A DNA stretch of 32,792 nt from Clostridiales bacterium. GTDB taxonomy: Bacteria; Bacillota_A; Clostridia; Saccharofermentanales; Saccharofermentanaceae. The stretch covers positions 1 to 32,792 of the forward strand of contig JAGCGE010000281.1 of assembly GCA_017649745.1 (NCBI GenBank), read 5' to 3'. A program made the position numbers and the translations under genes. Under the pieces are notes generated by a model that made no database searches, was not told the origin of the DNA, and saw nothing but the letters and a program-made list of their open reading frames with translations. Shown here piece after piece: positions 6,903-15,847 of the stretch. Every line of letters begins with the position of its first letter. Positions within the stretch are counted from its first letter, which is position 1.

Positions 6903-8042
6903 TTGAACAGAGAAGTATTATCCGTTAAAGAGCATACATGTCCTACATGCGGAGGACAGCTTCGCGTCAATACGGCAAAGCAGATGTATGAATGTCCTTT
7001 CTGCGGAGTAACTTTCGATTATGAATACTTTCGCGAAGAGGACGTTCTTCAGAAAGCAGGTCGCGCACTTGCAATGGGCGAGTACCATTCAGCAGGTGAA
7101 GCATATGATTTTATGCTGGATAAAGAGCCGAACAACTTCGTTGCACTTCGCGGTTTGATACTTGCAGGAATGTGTATCAGAAACACAAGCTCCATGGGAG
7201 ATATAAGCATTTATGAGTCGATGCAATTTGACAAGATCGACACTCTTGTAGACAGAGCAGTAACGAATGCAAAGTCTGAGCATCACGATTATTTCTCCTC
7301 TATGAAAGAACTTGTTGATATGGGTCATGAATATAAGGATGAGCTTATTTCTCTTACCAAAGTAAGAACTGATAAGAAAGAACAGGCTCGTAAAGTAGAA
7401 AGAGCAGAGGATAAGAAGTATAGCACTTATATCACTACTCTTGATCCTGTTGAAAGAGGCGAGACAACTTTAGTAAGTCCTAAAGGAGTCATTTCCATTG
7501 TTCTGGTGATCTATATCGCATGGTGCCTTATATCCGGAATGATCTACGCTGCAACACGCGATAATCCATATTCACGTGAGAACTATTCCTCTCGTCAGAG
7601 TACGAAGATAACTTATGCGTCCAATAGAAACTATCTTTCCTGGGAACCTGTCAAGGATTCAGACGGAAAGATCGTTTCGTACAAATACACAAGGAATGAG
7701 GGAACAGACTGGCGGAGAGAGGCTGAAAGAAAAGAAGAGAAGGAGAGAATGAGTAAGTACAGAAAGTGGAATAGAGAGCATGAGAATGACTACTTGTATC
7801 TCATCGCTGCATTACTTATCCCTCTTCTTCCTGTCGGACTTATCATAGCAGCTCTTACAAAAAGATATATGAAAGAGCGCGTTTTCGACAAAGAGATCAA
7901 TAAGGAAAAAGAGAAACTCGACAAGATCGGAAGTGAGATCGGACTTCGTGAAGAGAAAATCGAACTAATTAAGAAGAAGTTCTATGAATACTACAAAGAA
8001 CTAAGAAAAAAAGATCCGATGCCTGATATTCAGAGCGCTTAA
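6903..8042 (+). CDS. Zinc-ribbon, two-helix membrane protein, paralogue 1 (TTG start)
   Basis: The 379-residue protein has an N-terminal zinc ribbon (C13, C16, C31, C34: CPTCGG then CPFCG). A helical region follows (about 45-145, TPR-like spacing such as AGEAYDFMLDKEPNN), then membrane helix 1 (195-218), a charged loop of about 75 residues, membrane helix 2 (297-319) and a C-terminal coiled coil (325-372). The start codon is TTG: the AGGAGGG site lies at 6888-6894, and the adjacent paralogue has the same leader and N-terminus with ATG at the equivalent place. Function is unknown. The architecture suggests a membrane-tethered scaffold with cytoplasmic ends. The next copy begins 32 bases after its stop. 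Confidence 0.85.
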   Translation: MNREVLSVKEHTCPTCGGQLRVNTAKQMYECPFCGVTFDYEYFREEDVLQKAGRALAMGEYHSAGEAYDFMLDKEPNNFVALRGLILAGMCIRNTSSMGDISIYESMQFDKIDTLVDRAVTNAKSEHHDYFSSMKELVDMGHEYKDELISLTKVRTDKKEQARKVERAEDKKYSTYITTLDPVERGETTLVSPKGVISIVLVIYIAWCLISGMIYAATRDNPYSRENYSSRQSTKITYASNRNYLSWEPVKDSDGKIVSYKYTRNEGTDWRREAERKEEKERMSKYRKWNREHENDYLYLIAALLIPLLPVGLIIAALTKRYMKERVFDKEINKEKEKLDKIGSEIGLREEKIELIKKKFYEYYKELRKKDPMPDIQSA

Positions 8043-8074
8043 TGATCGTCAATACGTATGGGAGGGTTACTAAT

Positions 8075-9184
8075 ATGAACAGAGAAGTATTATCCGTTAA
8101 AGAGCATACATGTCCGACATGCGGAGGATTGCTTCGTGTCGATACAGTAAAGCAGATGTATGAATGTGCTTTCTGCGGAGTGACTTTCGATTATGAGTAT
8201 TTTCGCGAAGATGACGTTCTTGAGAAAGCGAATCGTGCACTTGCTGCAGGTGAGTTTCAGTCAGCTGATGATGCATATAAGTTCATGCTCACCAAGGAGC
8301 CGAATAACTTTGTCGCACTTCGCGGTTCGATCCTTGCAGGAATGCACATGAGAGACACACGTTCCTTTGGAGATGTAAGCATATATGAGACGATGGATTA
8401 CGACAATGCTGACGGTCTTGTAGATAGAGCAGTAAAGAATGCAAAGTCTGAGCATCACGATTATTTCTCCGCAATGAAGGAACTTGTCGATCTGGGTCAC
8501 GAATATAAAGATGAGAGGATCTCCCTTACCAAATTAAGAGTTAATAAGTCGGAACAGGATCGTAATGTAAGAAGAGCAGAGGATAAGAAGTACGATGTTT
8601 ATGTTACTGCAACTGATACCATGACCGGAGAGACAAGTTCAATTGGTCCTAAAGGTGTCCTTGTCGCTGTTATTGTGATCTATCTCTTGTGGAGCCTTAT
8701 CTGTGTATCGATCTTTGCTGCTTCACGCAGTAATCCTTATTCAGTTGAGAGATATTACGGTACCACGAGTGCGGAGGCTACAACTCAGTCTGCCGGATAT
8801 TCATTACCATCTTATCAAAGTTATAATTTGTCAGATGTGTCAAAATGGTCTTCATATTCAATCAAAGCGGATAAGGAAGTAGAAAGGAAAAAGAAATACG
8901 CGCAATGGGAAGTAGAACATAAGGATGACGGCCAGACTCTTCTTGGAGCATTGATCGTTCCTGTTATTCCAGTTGGATTTATTATTTCTGTCCTGGCTGT
9001 AAGGATCAGAAGAGAACGCGATTTCGACAGAGAGATCGATAGGGAGTTAGATAAACTCGGCAAGATCGGAAGTGAGGTCGGACTTTGTGAAGAAAAGATC
9101 GAACTCATTGAGAAAAAAATGATCGAAGCATACAAGGAACTAAGGAAAAGAGATCCGATGCCTGATATTCATCATGCTAAATGA
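8075..9184 (+). CDS. Zinc-ribbon, two-helix membrane protein, paralogue 2 (ATG start)
   Basis: The 369-residue protein is a tandem copy of the upstream gene with the same order of parts: zinc ribbon (CPTCGG ... CAFCG), helical TPR-like region, membrane helix near 190-213, loop, second helix near 290-312, and coiled-coil tail ending in DPMPDI. The frame is open from 8042, but ATG at 8075 follows GGAGGG and matches the copy upstream, starting MNREVLSVKEHT. About 40 bases around the start are identical between copies, while the loop between the helices has diverged completely (here Ser/Tyr/Thr-rich). The stop overlaps the convergent transglutaminase gene by 8 bases. Confidence 0.88.
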   Translation: MNREVLSVKEHTCPTCGGLLRVDTVKQMYECAFCGVTFDYEYFREDDVLEKANRALAAGEFQSADDAYKFMLTKEPNNFVALRGSILAGMHMRDTRSFGDVSIYETMDYDNADGLVDRAVKNAKSEHHDYFSAMKELVDLGHEYKDERISLTKLRVNKSEQDRNVRRAEDKKYDVYVTATDTMTGETSSIGPKGVLVAVIVIYLLWSLICVSIFAASRSNPYSVERYYGTTSAEATTQSAGYSLPSYQSYNLSDVSKWSSYSIKADKEVERKKKYAQWEVEHKDDGQTLLGALIVPVIPVGFIISVLAVRIRRERDFDREIDRELDKLGKIGSEVGLCEEKIELIEKKMIEAYKELRKRDPMPDIHHAK

Positions 9185-11489
9185 TATTAATCGTTAAGAT
9201 GTCTCCCGTGATGCGCTTGTGTCCCGGGAGACTTTTCCTATTATCTGCACAGGACTTCTTACCAAGTTCGATAAGTTCATTCAGTTCATCTTCATTAAGA
9301 CCGTTTTCGCTGAATCTTGCTTTCTTGGCAATGTTGATGACTTCCTCGTTTAAGATGCCTTTATATGCCTTGCAAACTCTCGAAAAGTAACGATAATAGT
9401 ATATCGATCGAAGCGAGATGTCTTTATTCCTGAATCTGTTCATCCAGAAGATGATATAAACGATTCGGAAGAGGATGAAGAATACACAAAGTGCCAGTAT
9501 AAGACCGATCAGGACGTATGCGATCACCTTGAGAATGAACATGACGTTCCTTACGTCCTTCGGTACATATTCGACCTCAACAGGATCATCATAATCACCG
9601 TAAAGGTTGTTCTCTTTATTAGTCTTATAGTTCTCGAATTTTACATCGATATCATAGTATGCTTTCTGAATGGCGTTGATGTCATAGATAGCAGCAGCAA
9701 ATCCGTTACCCGGAGTTGGATCACCCATTACCCATCCGAAATCATCACTATAGAATTCGAACCAGGCATGAGCATCTGTGGAGTACAAAGTTGACTCCCA
9801 GTCGAGCTCTTCTGTCTTAGTAACGTATCCTGTTACATAACGTGCAGGAATATTGGCCATCCTTAAGAGGATGACTGCAGTCGATGCGTAATGTACACAG
9901 AAACCTGTCTCGCTGTCGCAGACGAACCATGTAACGAAATCTGCATCTTCAGGCGGGAATGGAGTTGCTTCTTCATATGGATGGAGCGTGCTCACGTAAT
10001 CAGTCACTTTCATAACGATCTGATCCTGTGTGAGATCAGATGTTCCTTTAAGGACTTCTATATACCAATCAGGGAGAAGACCGCTGCTTATAAGATCATT
10101 CCTGGTATTCTCAGGTACCTCAAGACATGTCGTATAAACGTAATCGTTCAGGTATTCTTCCGTGAACAATTCACCGCGCTTAACTGGGACAGTATTAAGC
10201 GGGAACTGCGGTGTCAGATCTGACAGTGGATTACCGCCGTCGTCTTCAGTGCTGAGCTCGACATTGATTATCTCGTGAGCCGGCATATGACCATAATCGG
10301 TGACATAAAGGTCGGTATAATACGGCACGATATCATTCGGTGCGTCGACGAATTCAACGTAGTACGGACTTAGTTCAGGAACGTAATTGTCGATCTTCTC
10401 TCTATCTACATATTCTCCCGTGAAAGTATCGGAGACCTGCCAGAGATTATCTTCATAGATATCCATTGTCGAGCTTCTGATGTAAAGGAATTTCGGAGCT
10501 GCGATCATACTGTCTGAGTATTCTCTGTTCGGATGGATGATGACCTTACCGACACTGTACTCGCGAACATAATAGTTACCTACAGCACTAAGGTCACATC
10601 GCTCGATACTTCCGTTCTCCATGAACATGATAGGGGAGGAGTAATTAGCTGTTTTCTTTCCCTTACCGAATTCAGCTTCGTTCAAGATCTTAGTGATCAA
10701 CTTAGACTTATCTGAAAGCGGGTCGACATGCTTTGCTACAAGACCTCTGACCTGATGGATGGTCTGGACTGCAAGTCTGTTCATCCTGTATTTTTTCTGC
10801 GGGAAAACAATACCCACTGTAAGGATCAGGATTAGAAGAGGGACTGAAATGATCAGTATGAGGCGCTCTCCGTCTTTTCGAGAAGCATGACGGATCCTGT
10901 TCTTGATGATCATAAGAATGATGGCAGAGAGTGCTACGATACAAAGCATCATGCTCGGCGGATTGTAGGTTACCGTCGCTGTAAGGATGATGTACGGAAC
11001 GATAGTAAGGATGCCGAAGAACGCAGGTTTCTTGCGGACGAGGACAAACGTTGTGATGCAGATCGCGAAGTGGTTATAGAGTGCGAACAGATACGAGATC
11101 GAGTGGACACCTTCCTGTGTTATCTGATAGTTGTGTTTGTTAAGGAAGACGCGGAAAGTGTAACGCTCCAGCATCGTGACAAAATGCCATAACGCTTCCT
11201 TGAGATGAAGGGCGTTAAAGAAGACGAGAAGGAAAGATATGATCGGCGTGCCGATAAGGAGCAGCATAGGCCACAGCTTGTTCTTACGCGAATTCACATA
11301 AGTTGCACCTATCGAAAGGATCACGGAAGAGAGGAACAGGTCCATTCTCGAGACGCTGAAATTGTAAGTGCTCGCCGCCATTATAGAAAACGTTGACACG
11401 AGAAGAGATGTAAGGATTATCGAAAGCGCGATAGATTCCTTCTCTGGAGCTGTCTCAGGTTCTCTTATCTTGATGATCTCTCTACGCAT
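9177..11489 (-). CDS. Membrane transglutaminase-like protein (TgpA type)
   Basis: The 770-residue protein has about eight N-terminal membrane helices (to about 230), an extracytoplasmic region (240-640) with a transglutaminase-like core, a further helix (about 650-675) and a cytoplasmic tail. The cysteine-protease-type triad is present: C531 (ETGFCVHYAS), H574 (DAHAWFEFY) and D590 (WVMGDPTPG). This order matches TgpA/DUF3488-type transglutaminases, which are usually encoded with a MoxR ATPase and a DUF58 protein, as here. It probably modifies or cleaves envelope proteins outside the cell; the substrate is unknown. GGAGG precedes the start, which overlaps the DUF58 gene by 8 bases. The end overlaps the convergent plus-strand gene. 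Confidence 0.9.
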   Translation of the reverse strand: MRREIIKIREPETAPEKESIALSIILTSLLVSTFSIMAASTYNFSVSRMDLFLSSVILSIGATYVNSRKNKLWPMLLLIGTPIISFLLVFFNALHLKEALWHFVTMLERYTFRVFLNKHNYQITQEGVHSISYLFALYNHFAICITTFVLVRKKPAFFGILTIVPYIILTATVTYNPPSMMLCIVALSAIILMIIKNRIRHASRKDGERLILIISVPLLILILTVGIVFPQKKYRMNRLAVQTIHQVRGLVAKHVDPLSDKSKLITKILNEAEFGKGKKTANYSSPIMFMENGSIERCDLSAVGNYYVREYSVGKVIIHPNREYSDSMIAAPKFLYIRSSTMDIYEDNLWQVSDTFTGEYVDREKIDNYVPELSPYYVEFVDAPNDIVPYYTDLYVTDYGHMPAHEIINVELSTEDDGGNPLSDLTPQFPLNTVPVKRGELFTEEYLNDYVYTTCLEVPENTRNDLISSGLLPDWYIEVLKGTSDLTQDQIVMKVTDYVSTLHPYEEATPFPPEDADFVTWFVCDSETGFCVHYASTAVILLRMANIPARYVTGYVTKTEELDWESTLYSTDAHAWFEFYSDDFGWVMGDPTPGNGFAAAIYDINAIQKAYYDIDVKFENYKTNKENNLYGDYDDPVEVEYVPKDVRNVMFILKVIAYVLIGLILALCVFFILFRIVYIIFWMNRFRNKDISLRSIYYYRYFSRVCKAYKGILNEEVINIAKKARFSENGLNEDELNELIELGKKSCADNRKSLPGHKRITGDILTINII
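9201..9236 (+). terminator. Terminator of the paralogue pair, embedded in the opposing CDS
   Basis: GTCTCCCG (9201-9208) pairs perfectly with CGGGAGAC (9225-9232) around a 16-base loop, followed by TTTT. It lies 17 bases past the stop of paralogue 2 but inside the last codons of the convergent transglutaminase gene. The T run is short. Confidence 0.55.
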
Positions 11490-12381
11490 AGGCTGCCTCC
11501 GTATCTAGAGGCTCGTGAAGGACCGTTGTGATAGTCTTTTCGAGATCTTCTCTGTATCTGATGTTGTATGTATCTCTCTTGCCGTTAGGGTGGATGACAT
11601 CTATCGTATGAGGGATGCCGTTAGTGAGATAGTAGTCTGACACGAAGACCATCTCGCCAAGACGCCTGTCGAGCTGATCCCTGTCCTCGCACATAGTGAG
11701 TGAGAAGAACGCATTCTCGTGGCGTTCGTCGAGGGCTTCTCTGACGAGGAGCATGTCTCTTTTGGCAGATGCTTTCCAGTGGATGCTCTTAACGAGGTCG
11801 CCCTGATTATACTCACGGATATCGTAGTTCTCTGACATGAGCGAATTGGACTTAACAGGATTTACGGATCTGGCCGCGTTAAGATCAGGGAGCTTATCAG
11901 GTGTTTTTGAGACAGGTCTGATCATTACTTCGCTTTTTCGATTCTTGAAAGGAGTCAGGCGGATGAGTCCGAAAAGGTCATAGACGTAGAGCTTTTCGAC
12001 TTCGTATGTGAAGACGCCGCAGTGATCTGTATCTACTTTCAAAGGCGCAGAAATGTTGCCCTGACCGATGAGCTTCTTATAAGACGTGTTGCCTGTAAGT
12101 TCATCAGTTATCTTAAGGTGGATGACATAATAAGATGCGATGAGGATAAGGACCGGCTTACTGACGATGCGGATCTCAGTCGTCTTCTTGATATACGTGT
12201 TCATCGGAGATTCGATCTTAGTCCTGAGATTTCTCGTGGAGAGTATACAGGCGATGATCGATGCCGCAGGAACGAGTACCACAAGAAGAAGGCATGCCCA
12301 TGACAGCCACATCTTGTGGAATATGAAGAATATGAAAGTTCCGATCAGCACGGAGATGTAGATCAGCCAGTTCTTGACCAT
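11482..12381 (-). CDS. DUF58 domain protein
   Basis: The 299-residue protein has two N-terminal membrane helices (5-20 and 25-47), then a beta-rich region, then the DUF58 signature at 188-215 (REYNQGDLVKSIHWKAS, followed by KRDMLLVRE). DUF58 proteins are membrane-linked, often with a VWA-like fold, and occur with MoxR ATPases and transglutaminases. The chaperone-like MoxR is thought to act on such partners. The gene starts 10 bases after moxR ends, with a TAAGG site overlapping the moxR stop, and overlaps the transglutaminase gene by 8 bases, so the three form a tight operon. Confidence 0.92.
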   Translation of the reverse strand: MVKNWLIYISVLIGTFIFFIFHKMWLSWACLLLVVLVPAASIIACILSTRNLRTKIESPMNTYIKKTTEIRIVSKPVLILIASYYVIHLKITDELTGNTSYKKLIGQGNISAPLKVDTDHCGVFTYEVEKLYVYDLFGLIRLTPFKNRKSEVMIRPVSKTPDKLPDLNAARSVNPVKSNSLMSENYDIREYNQGDLVKSIHWKASAKRDMLLVREALDERHENAFFSLTMCEDRDQLDRRLGEMVFVSDYYLTNGIPHTIDVIHPNGKRDTYNIRYREDLEKTITTVLHEPLDTEAAYA

Positions 12382-12390
12382 AGTGGAGCC

Positions 12391-13323
12391 TTATACCTTA
12401 GGTGCAGGTACTGTATCGAGTATATCCTTAACTACTTCTGCTGTGGTCTTCTTGTTGACCTCAGCTTCCTGCGTCAGCCTCAAGCGGTGACACATGACGG
12501 CAGGGAAGACGCTCTGAACGTCATCAGGGAGCATGTAATTTCTATTAGCGAGATAAGCGTGTGCCTTAGCCATTGAAGTAAGAATAAGTGACGATCTCGG
12601 GCTGGCACCGATAGCAAGATCGTTGTGGGTCCTGGACTTCGCGACAAGGTCTACGATATAGGAAACGACGTCGTCATTTACGAACATCTGGTTAACCTCC
12701 TCCTGCATCTGAAGGAGAGCATCTATATTGCAGATCGTCTCGATATCGTCCATCGGATTATGTCCGCCCTTACGGCTCTTGATCATGATCTTCTCCTCAG
12801 TTACCGAAGGATAACCCATCGAGATCCTTATGGAGAATCTGTCGAGCTGTGAGTCAGGTATCATGGAAGTACCTGAAGCATCGAACGGATTCTGCGTCGC
12901 GAAAACAATAAACGGCTTAGGAAGTTCGTAGGTGTTTCCGTCGATAGTAACCTGACCTTCCTCCATAGCCTCGAGAAGCGCCGACTGCGTACGTGATGAA
13001 GCTCTGTTAAGCTCATCAGCCAGGAACATATTGTGGAAAACGGCGCCTTTCTGATACTGCATCGTTCCCGTCTCCTTATCAAGGATCGAGAAGCCCGTAA
13101 TATCTGAAGGAAGGATATCAGGAGTGAACTGAACTCGACCGTAGTCAAGGCCCATCGCTTTCGAGAAGGCAAGTACAAGAGAAGTCTTACCGACTCCAGG
13201 GACGTCTTCGATCAGGATATGTCCTCCCGAGAGGATTCCTGTCAGGGTCATCATTATCACAGGATCTTTACCGCAGATGATCTTCTTGACTTCATTAATG
13301 ATCTGGTTAGTCTGTCTACTCAT
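12391..13323 (-). CDS. MoxR family AAA+ ATPase
   Basis: The 310-residue protein carries Walker A (VPGVGKTS, 41-48), Walker B (MFLADELNRA, acids at 103-104), sensor 1 (FATQNPFD, N145) and a downstream GASPRSS arginine-finger/sensor 2 region. This is a typical MoxR ATPase, a cytoplasmic chaperone-like AAA+ protein that helps assemble or activate partner proteins. The frame extends to 13398, but the start at 13323 (MSRQTNQ) lies at the family's usual position, and the candidate promoter at 13356-13385 would initiate after the longer start. It is the first gene of the MoxR, DUF58 and transglutaminase operon. Confidence 0.92.
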   Translation of the reverse strand: MSRQTNQIINEVKKIICGKDPVIMMTLTGILSGGHILIEDVPGVGKTSLVLAFSKAMGLDYGRVQFTPDILPSDITGFSILDKETGTMQYQKGAVFHNMFLADELNRASSRTQSALLEAMEEGQVTIDGNTYELPKPFIVFATQNPFDASGTSMIPDSQLDRFSIRISMGYPSVTEEKIMIKSRKGGHNPMDDIETICNIDALLQMQEEVNQMFVNDDVVSYIVDLVAKSRTHNDLAIGASPRSSLILTSMAKAHAYLANRNYMLPDDVQSVFPAVMCHRLRLTQEAEVNKKTTAEVVKDILDTVPAPKV

Positions 13324-13355
13324 AACTCGACACCGTTCCTTTATCTTTTTTTTTG

Positions 13356-13385
13356 ATTCTAGCATTTCGAAAAAATGCTTAACAA
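13356..13385 (-). promoter_or_regulatory. Promoter of the moxR-DUF58-transglutaminase operon
   Basis: On the minus strand: TTGTTA (13380-13385), an 18-base spacer and TAGAAT (13356-13361). The predicted start is about 25 bases before the moxR ATG. The spacer is almost entirely occupied by a perfect dyad. Confidence 0.5.
13361..13379. repeat. Dyad filling the moxR promoter spacer, candidate operator
   Basis: AGCATTT (13361-13367) and AAATGCT (13373-13379) form a perfect seven-base inverted repeat with a five-base centre. It lies between the putative -35 and -10 boxes. No T tract follows on the plus strand and no plus-strand gene ends here, so a terminator is unlikely. Confidence 0.5.
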
Positions 13386-13520
13386 TGGACAAATTCAATC
13401 AGATTGTGGGATAATTCACAGACAAAATAAAAATGCTATTATATTTTCTTTCAAATAATAAAGTAGTTGCAACCTATGATAGAATTATTACGGATGTTTT
13501 GATATAGGGAGGGCTTGGTT

Positions 13521-14489
13521 ATGAAGTTACAGAGCTTGAATTGTCCTAATTGCGGATCGATCCTTAAGAGGGAAGGAGAAGTCCAGATCTGTGAGGCCTG
13601 CGGTTCGACATTTGCGATCGACTATGATGATTCCGATGTCGAGTACGAGAAGGTCATGACTGAGGGCGAACGTAATAAAGAGAAGTTCCAACATGAAAAA
13701 GAGATGCTCGAGACAGAGTTCCGCCTTAAGGAAGAAGCAAGGATCGCACAGGAAAAGCGCGACAGAGCTAACAGACGTAAGGCTAACGTGACAAGAAAGA
13801 TCACCGGCTGGATCAGCATGCTCATCACATTCGCAGTCATCGGAGCGTTCGTATTCTTTACATACAAATGGATGGATAAGTATGGTTATTTCGATCAGCT
13901 TAAAGAAGAGATGAAGAAGAGCAATATAGCGATCACGGAGACAACGGCGATCAATTATGAGCTTAAGCCAGAAGAGATACTCGCTGACAGCAATTTCTTG
14001 AGCAATGCAAAGGCTTCAGTTTTCTCTTATGTTAAGAGCGATAGAGGTAACAGTGAGGTCACAGAATATCAGGGACTTTCAGTCTATACCTGGAACATGG
14101 TAGGCGAGCCTGAGATCTACGATTGCTACATCCTCACAAAAGAGGATTCGAACAGACTTTATTTCCTCGTTAAGATCACTTATGCGAAAGAGGACAGCGA
14201 TGAGACAAAAGAAGTCTATGATGCTCTCTATCTCGAGAATATCAAGAAGGTCGACGGTAAGATCAAATCTGATTACGCTGTAGATGATGACAGGGGAAAC
14301 GGTGCAACAGACTGGACATGGTGTGCAGCACTTGATTCCGATCAGCTCTACAGATCAGCTATCCTTGGCAATACTGATTATGACGATAGTGAGAAGATAG
14401 TTCTTCCTGAGAGTATTACCAGTGCAGCTGATGAGACAGTCGATGAGACAGTTGAAGAGACAGAAGCTGAGGAAGAGTCTGAGGGTTAA
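13521..14489 (+). CDS. Zinc-ribbon single-pass membrane protein
   Basis: The 322-residue protein has an N-terminal zinc ribbon (C8, C11, C24, C27: CPNCG then CEACG), a highly charged coiled-coil stretch (about 42-90), one membrane helix (95-116) and a C-terminal domain of about 200 residues ending in a Glu/Thr-rich tail. I do not recognise the C-terminal domain. I start at ATG 13521 (MKLQSLNCPN) because AGGGAGGG lies at 13506-13513; the TTG at 13515 is too close to that site. It is divergent from the moxR operon, and its TAA stop shares bases with the TAA of the convergent MATE gene. Confidence 0.82.
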   Translation: MKLQSLNCPNCGSILKREGEVQICEACGSTFAIDYDDSDVEYEKVMTEGERNKEKFQHEKEMLETEFRLKEEARIAQEKRDRANRRKANVTRKITGWISMLITFAVIGAFVFFTYKWMDKYGYFDQLKEEMKKSNIAITETTAINYELKPEEILADSNFLSNAKASVFSYVKSDRGNSEVTEYQGLSVYTWNMVGEPEIYDCYILTKEDSNRLYFLVKITYAKEDSDETKEVYDALYLENIKKVDGKIKSDYAVDDDRGNGATDWTWCAALDSDQLYRSAILGNTDYDDSEKIVLPESITSAADETVDETVEETEAEEESEG

Positions 14490-15838
14490 GATTCCTTAGG
14501 AAGCTTCTTGAAGTAATTCATAGCAAATATCATAGTAGGCACAATCGACAGCAGAAATGCCAGAGGTTGTGCCTCTTGTATTCCCTGAAAACCGCGAAAA
14601 TGCGAGAGAATGAGAAGAGCAGGAATGAAGATGATACCGCTTCTCATTGCGGAGACCAAAGTAGCACCGAGTTTCTTTCCTGTGCTCTGGAAGAGCATCT
14701 CAGTAGCCATGCAGAATGGTAATGATATACCGCAGATACATTGAAGCATTAAAGCTCTCTTTCCGAAATCAACAACAGCTAAGTCTTCTCTGAAGAAATA
14801 GATTACTCTTCCCGAATTAAAAAATACCATCGATGAAAGGACGACCAGGACAGCTGTTGCTAAGATGATCGTGAATCTGTATGCCTTTTTAACACGAGAG
14901 TATTTACCTGCTCCGTAGTTAAATCCGCTTACAGGCTGGAAGCCCTGTCCGATGCCAAGTGCGATCGCGAATACGAAGAAGAACACTCTTGAGACGATGC
15001 TCATCGCTGCGACGGCTGCATCTCCGTATGCGCCTGAAAGTGAGTTAAGAAGGATAGTCGCGATACTGTTAAGGCCCTGTCTTAGAAGGCTCGGGAAACC
15101 TGTAGCGCAGATATTCCACAGATGCGAAAGAGACAAGTCGATCCTCTTGATTGAGAGTTTACAGGCTGTCTTTCCCCTGAGGAACGGAATAAGAAGGATG
15201 ACAAAACTTATGACCTGTGAGATAGCTGTGGATAGTCCTGCGCCTTTTATACCCATATGGAAAACGAACATGAAAAGCGCATCTCCGCCGATGTTTATGA
15301 TCGATCCTGCAAGAAGACCGATCATACCGAATATGGCTTTTCCTTCATACCTGAGGATGTTGTTGAGAGTAAATGTCGCAACGACCAAAGGTGCAGTAAG
15401 AAGGATGAAGAAGATGTAATCGTATGCGTAAGGTGCGATCGTATCAGTACTTCCGAGAAAATATACGAGTGGTTCGAGGAATATAAAGCAGAGGATCGAT
15501 GTCAGAAGGCCAAACGAAAGGGAGAGCAGGAAACCTGTTGATGCTGTTTTCGATGCACCCTCGACGTCGCCTTTTCCGAGTTTTCGAGAAAGAATACTTC
15601 CGGAGCCCTGTCCGAAAAGGAATCCGCCTGCCTGAATGATCGACATGAATCCGAAGACGATGCCGACAGCACCGCTCGCGCTGTTTCCGAGCTTGCCGAC
15701 GAAAGCAGTATCTACGATATTGTAGATATTGGTTATGAGCATGCTTATGATCGTCGGCACACTGAAGATTAAGATGAGAAGCTCGACAGGGCGCTCCGTC
15801 ATCTTACGATAGTAAGCCTCATTTTTCTTATCTTCCAT
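14486..15838 (-). CDS. MATE family efflux transporter
   Basis: The 450-residue protein has about twelve membrane helices in two similar halves. Typical MATE features are the N-terminal ELLILIFSVPTIISMLITN, then NIYNIVDTAFVGKLG, and the second-half QGFQPVSGFNYGAGKYSRV. MATE proteins export drugs, metabolites or other organic cations using sodium or proton gradients; the substrate here is unknown. AAAGGA precedes the ATG, which lies nine bases after the pyrophosphatase stop, so the two genes are probably co-transcribed. The stop overlaps that of the convergent gene (TTAA). Confidence 0.93.
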   Translation of the reverse strand: MEDKKNEAYYRKMTERPVELLILIFSVPTIISMLITNIYNIVDTAFVGKLGNSASGAVGIVFGFMSIIQAGGFLFGQGSGSILSRKLGKGDVEGASKTASTGFLLSLSFGLLTSILCFIFLEPLVYFLGSTDTIAPYAYDYIFFILLTAPLVVATFTLNNILRYEGKAIFGMIGLLAGSIINIGGDALFMFVFHMGIKGAGLSTAISQVISFVILLIPFLRGKTACKLSIKRIDLSLSHLWNICATGFPSLLRQGLNSIATILLNSLSGAYGDAAVAAMSIVSRVFFFVFAIALGIGQGFQPVSGFNYGAGKYSRVKKAYRFTIILATAVLVVLSSMVFFNSGRVIYFFREDLAVVDFGKRALMLQCICGISLPFCMATEMLFQSTGKKLGATLVSAMRSGIIFIPALLILSHFRGFQGIQEAQPLAFLLSIVPTMIFAMNYFKKLPKES

Positions 15839-15847
15839 TTTCCTTTA

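Noticed and set aside
10887..11396. Two Asp/Arg/Glu-rich plus-strand frames
   Set aside because: Both are antisense to membrane helices of the transglutaminase protein, which naturally gives highly charged shadows.
14952..15419. 155-codon plus-strand frame
   Set aside because: Antisense to the MATE transporter and rich in Arg/Met/Pro as expected of a shadow of a hydrophobic gene.
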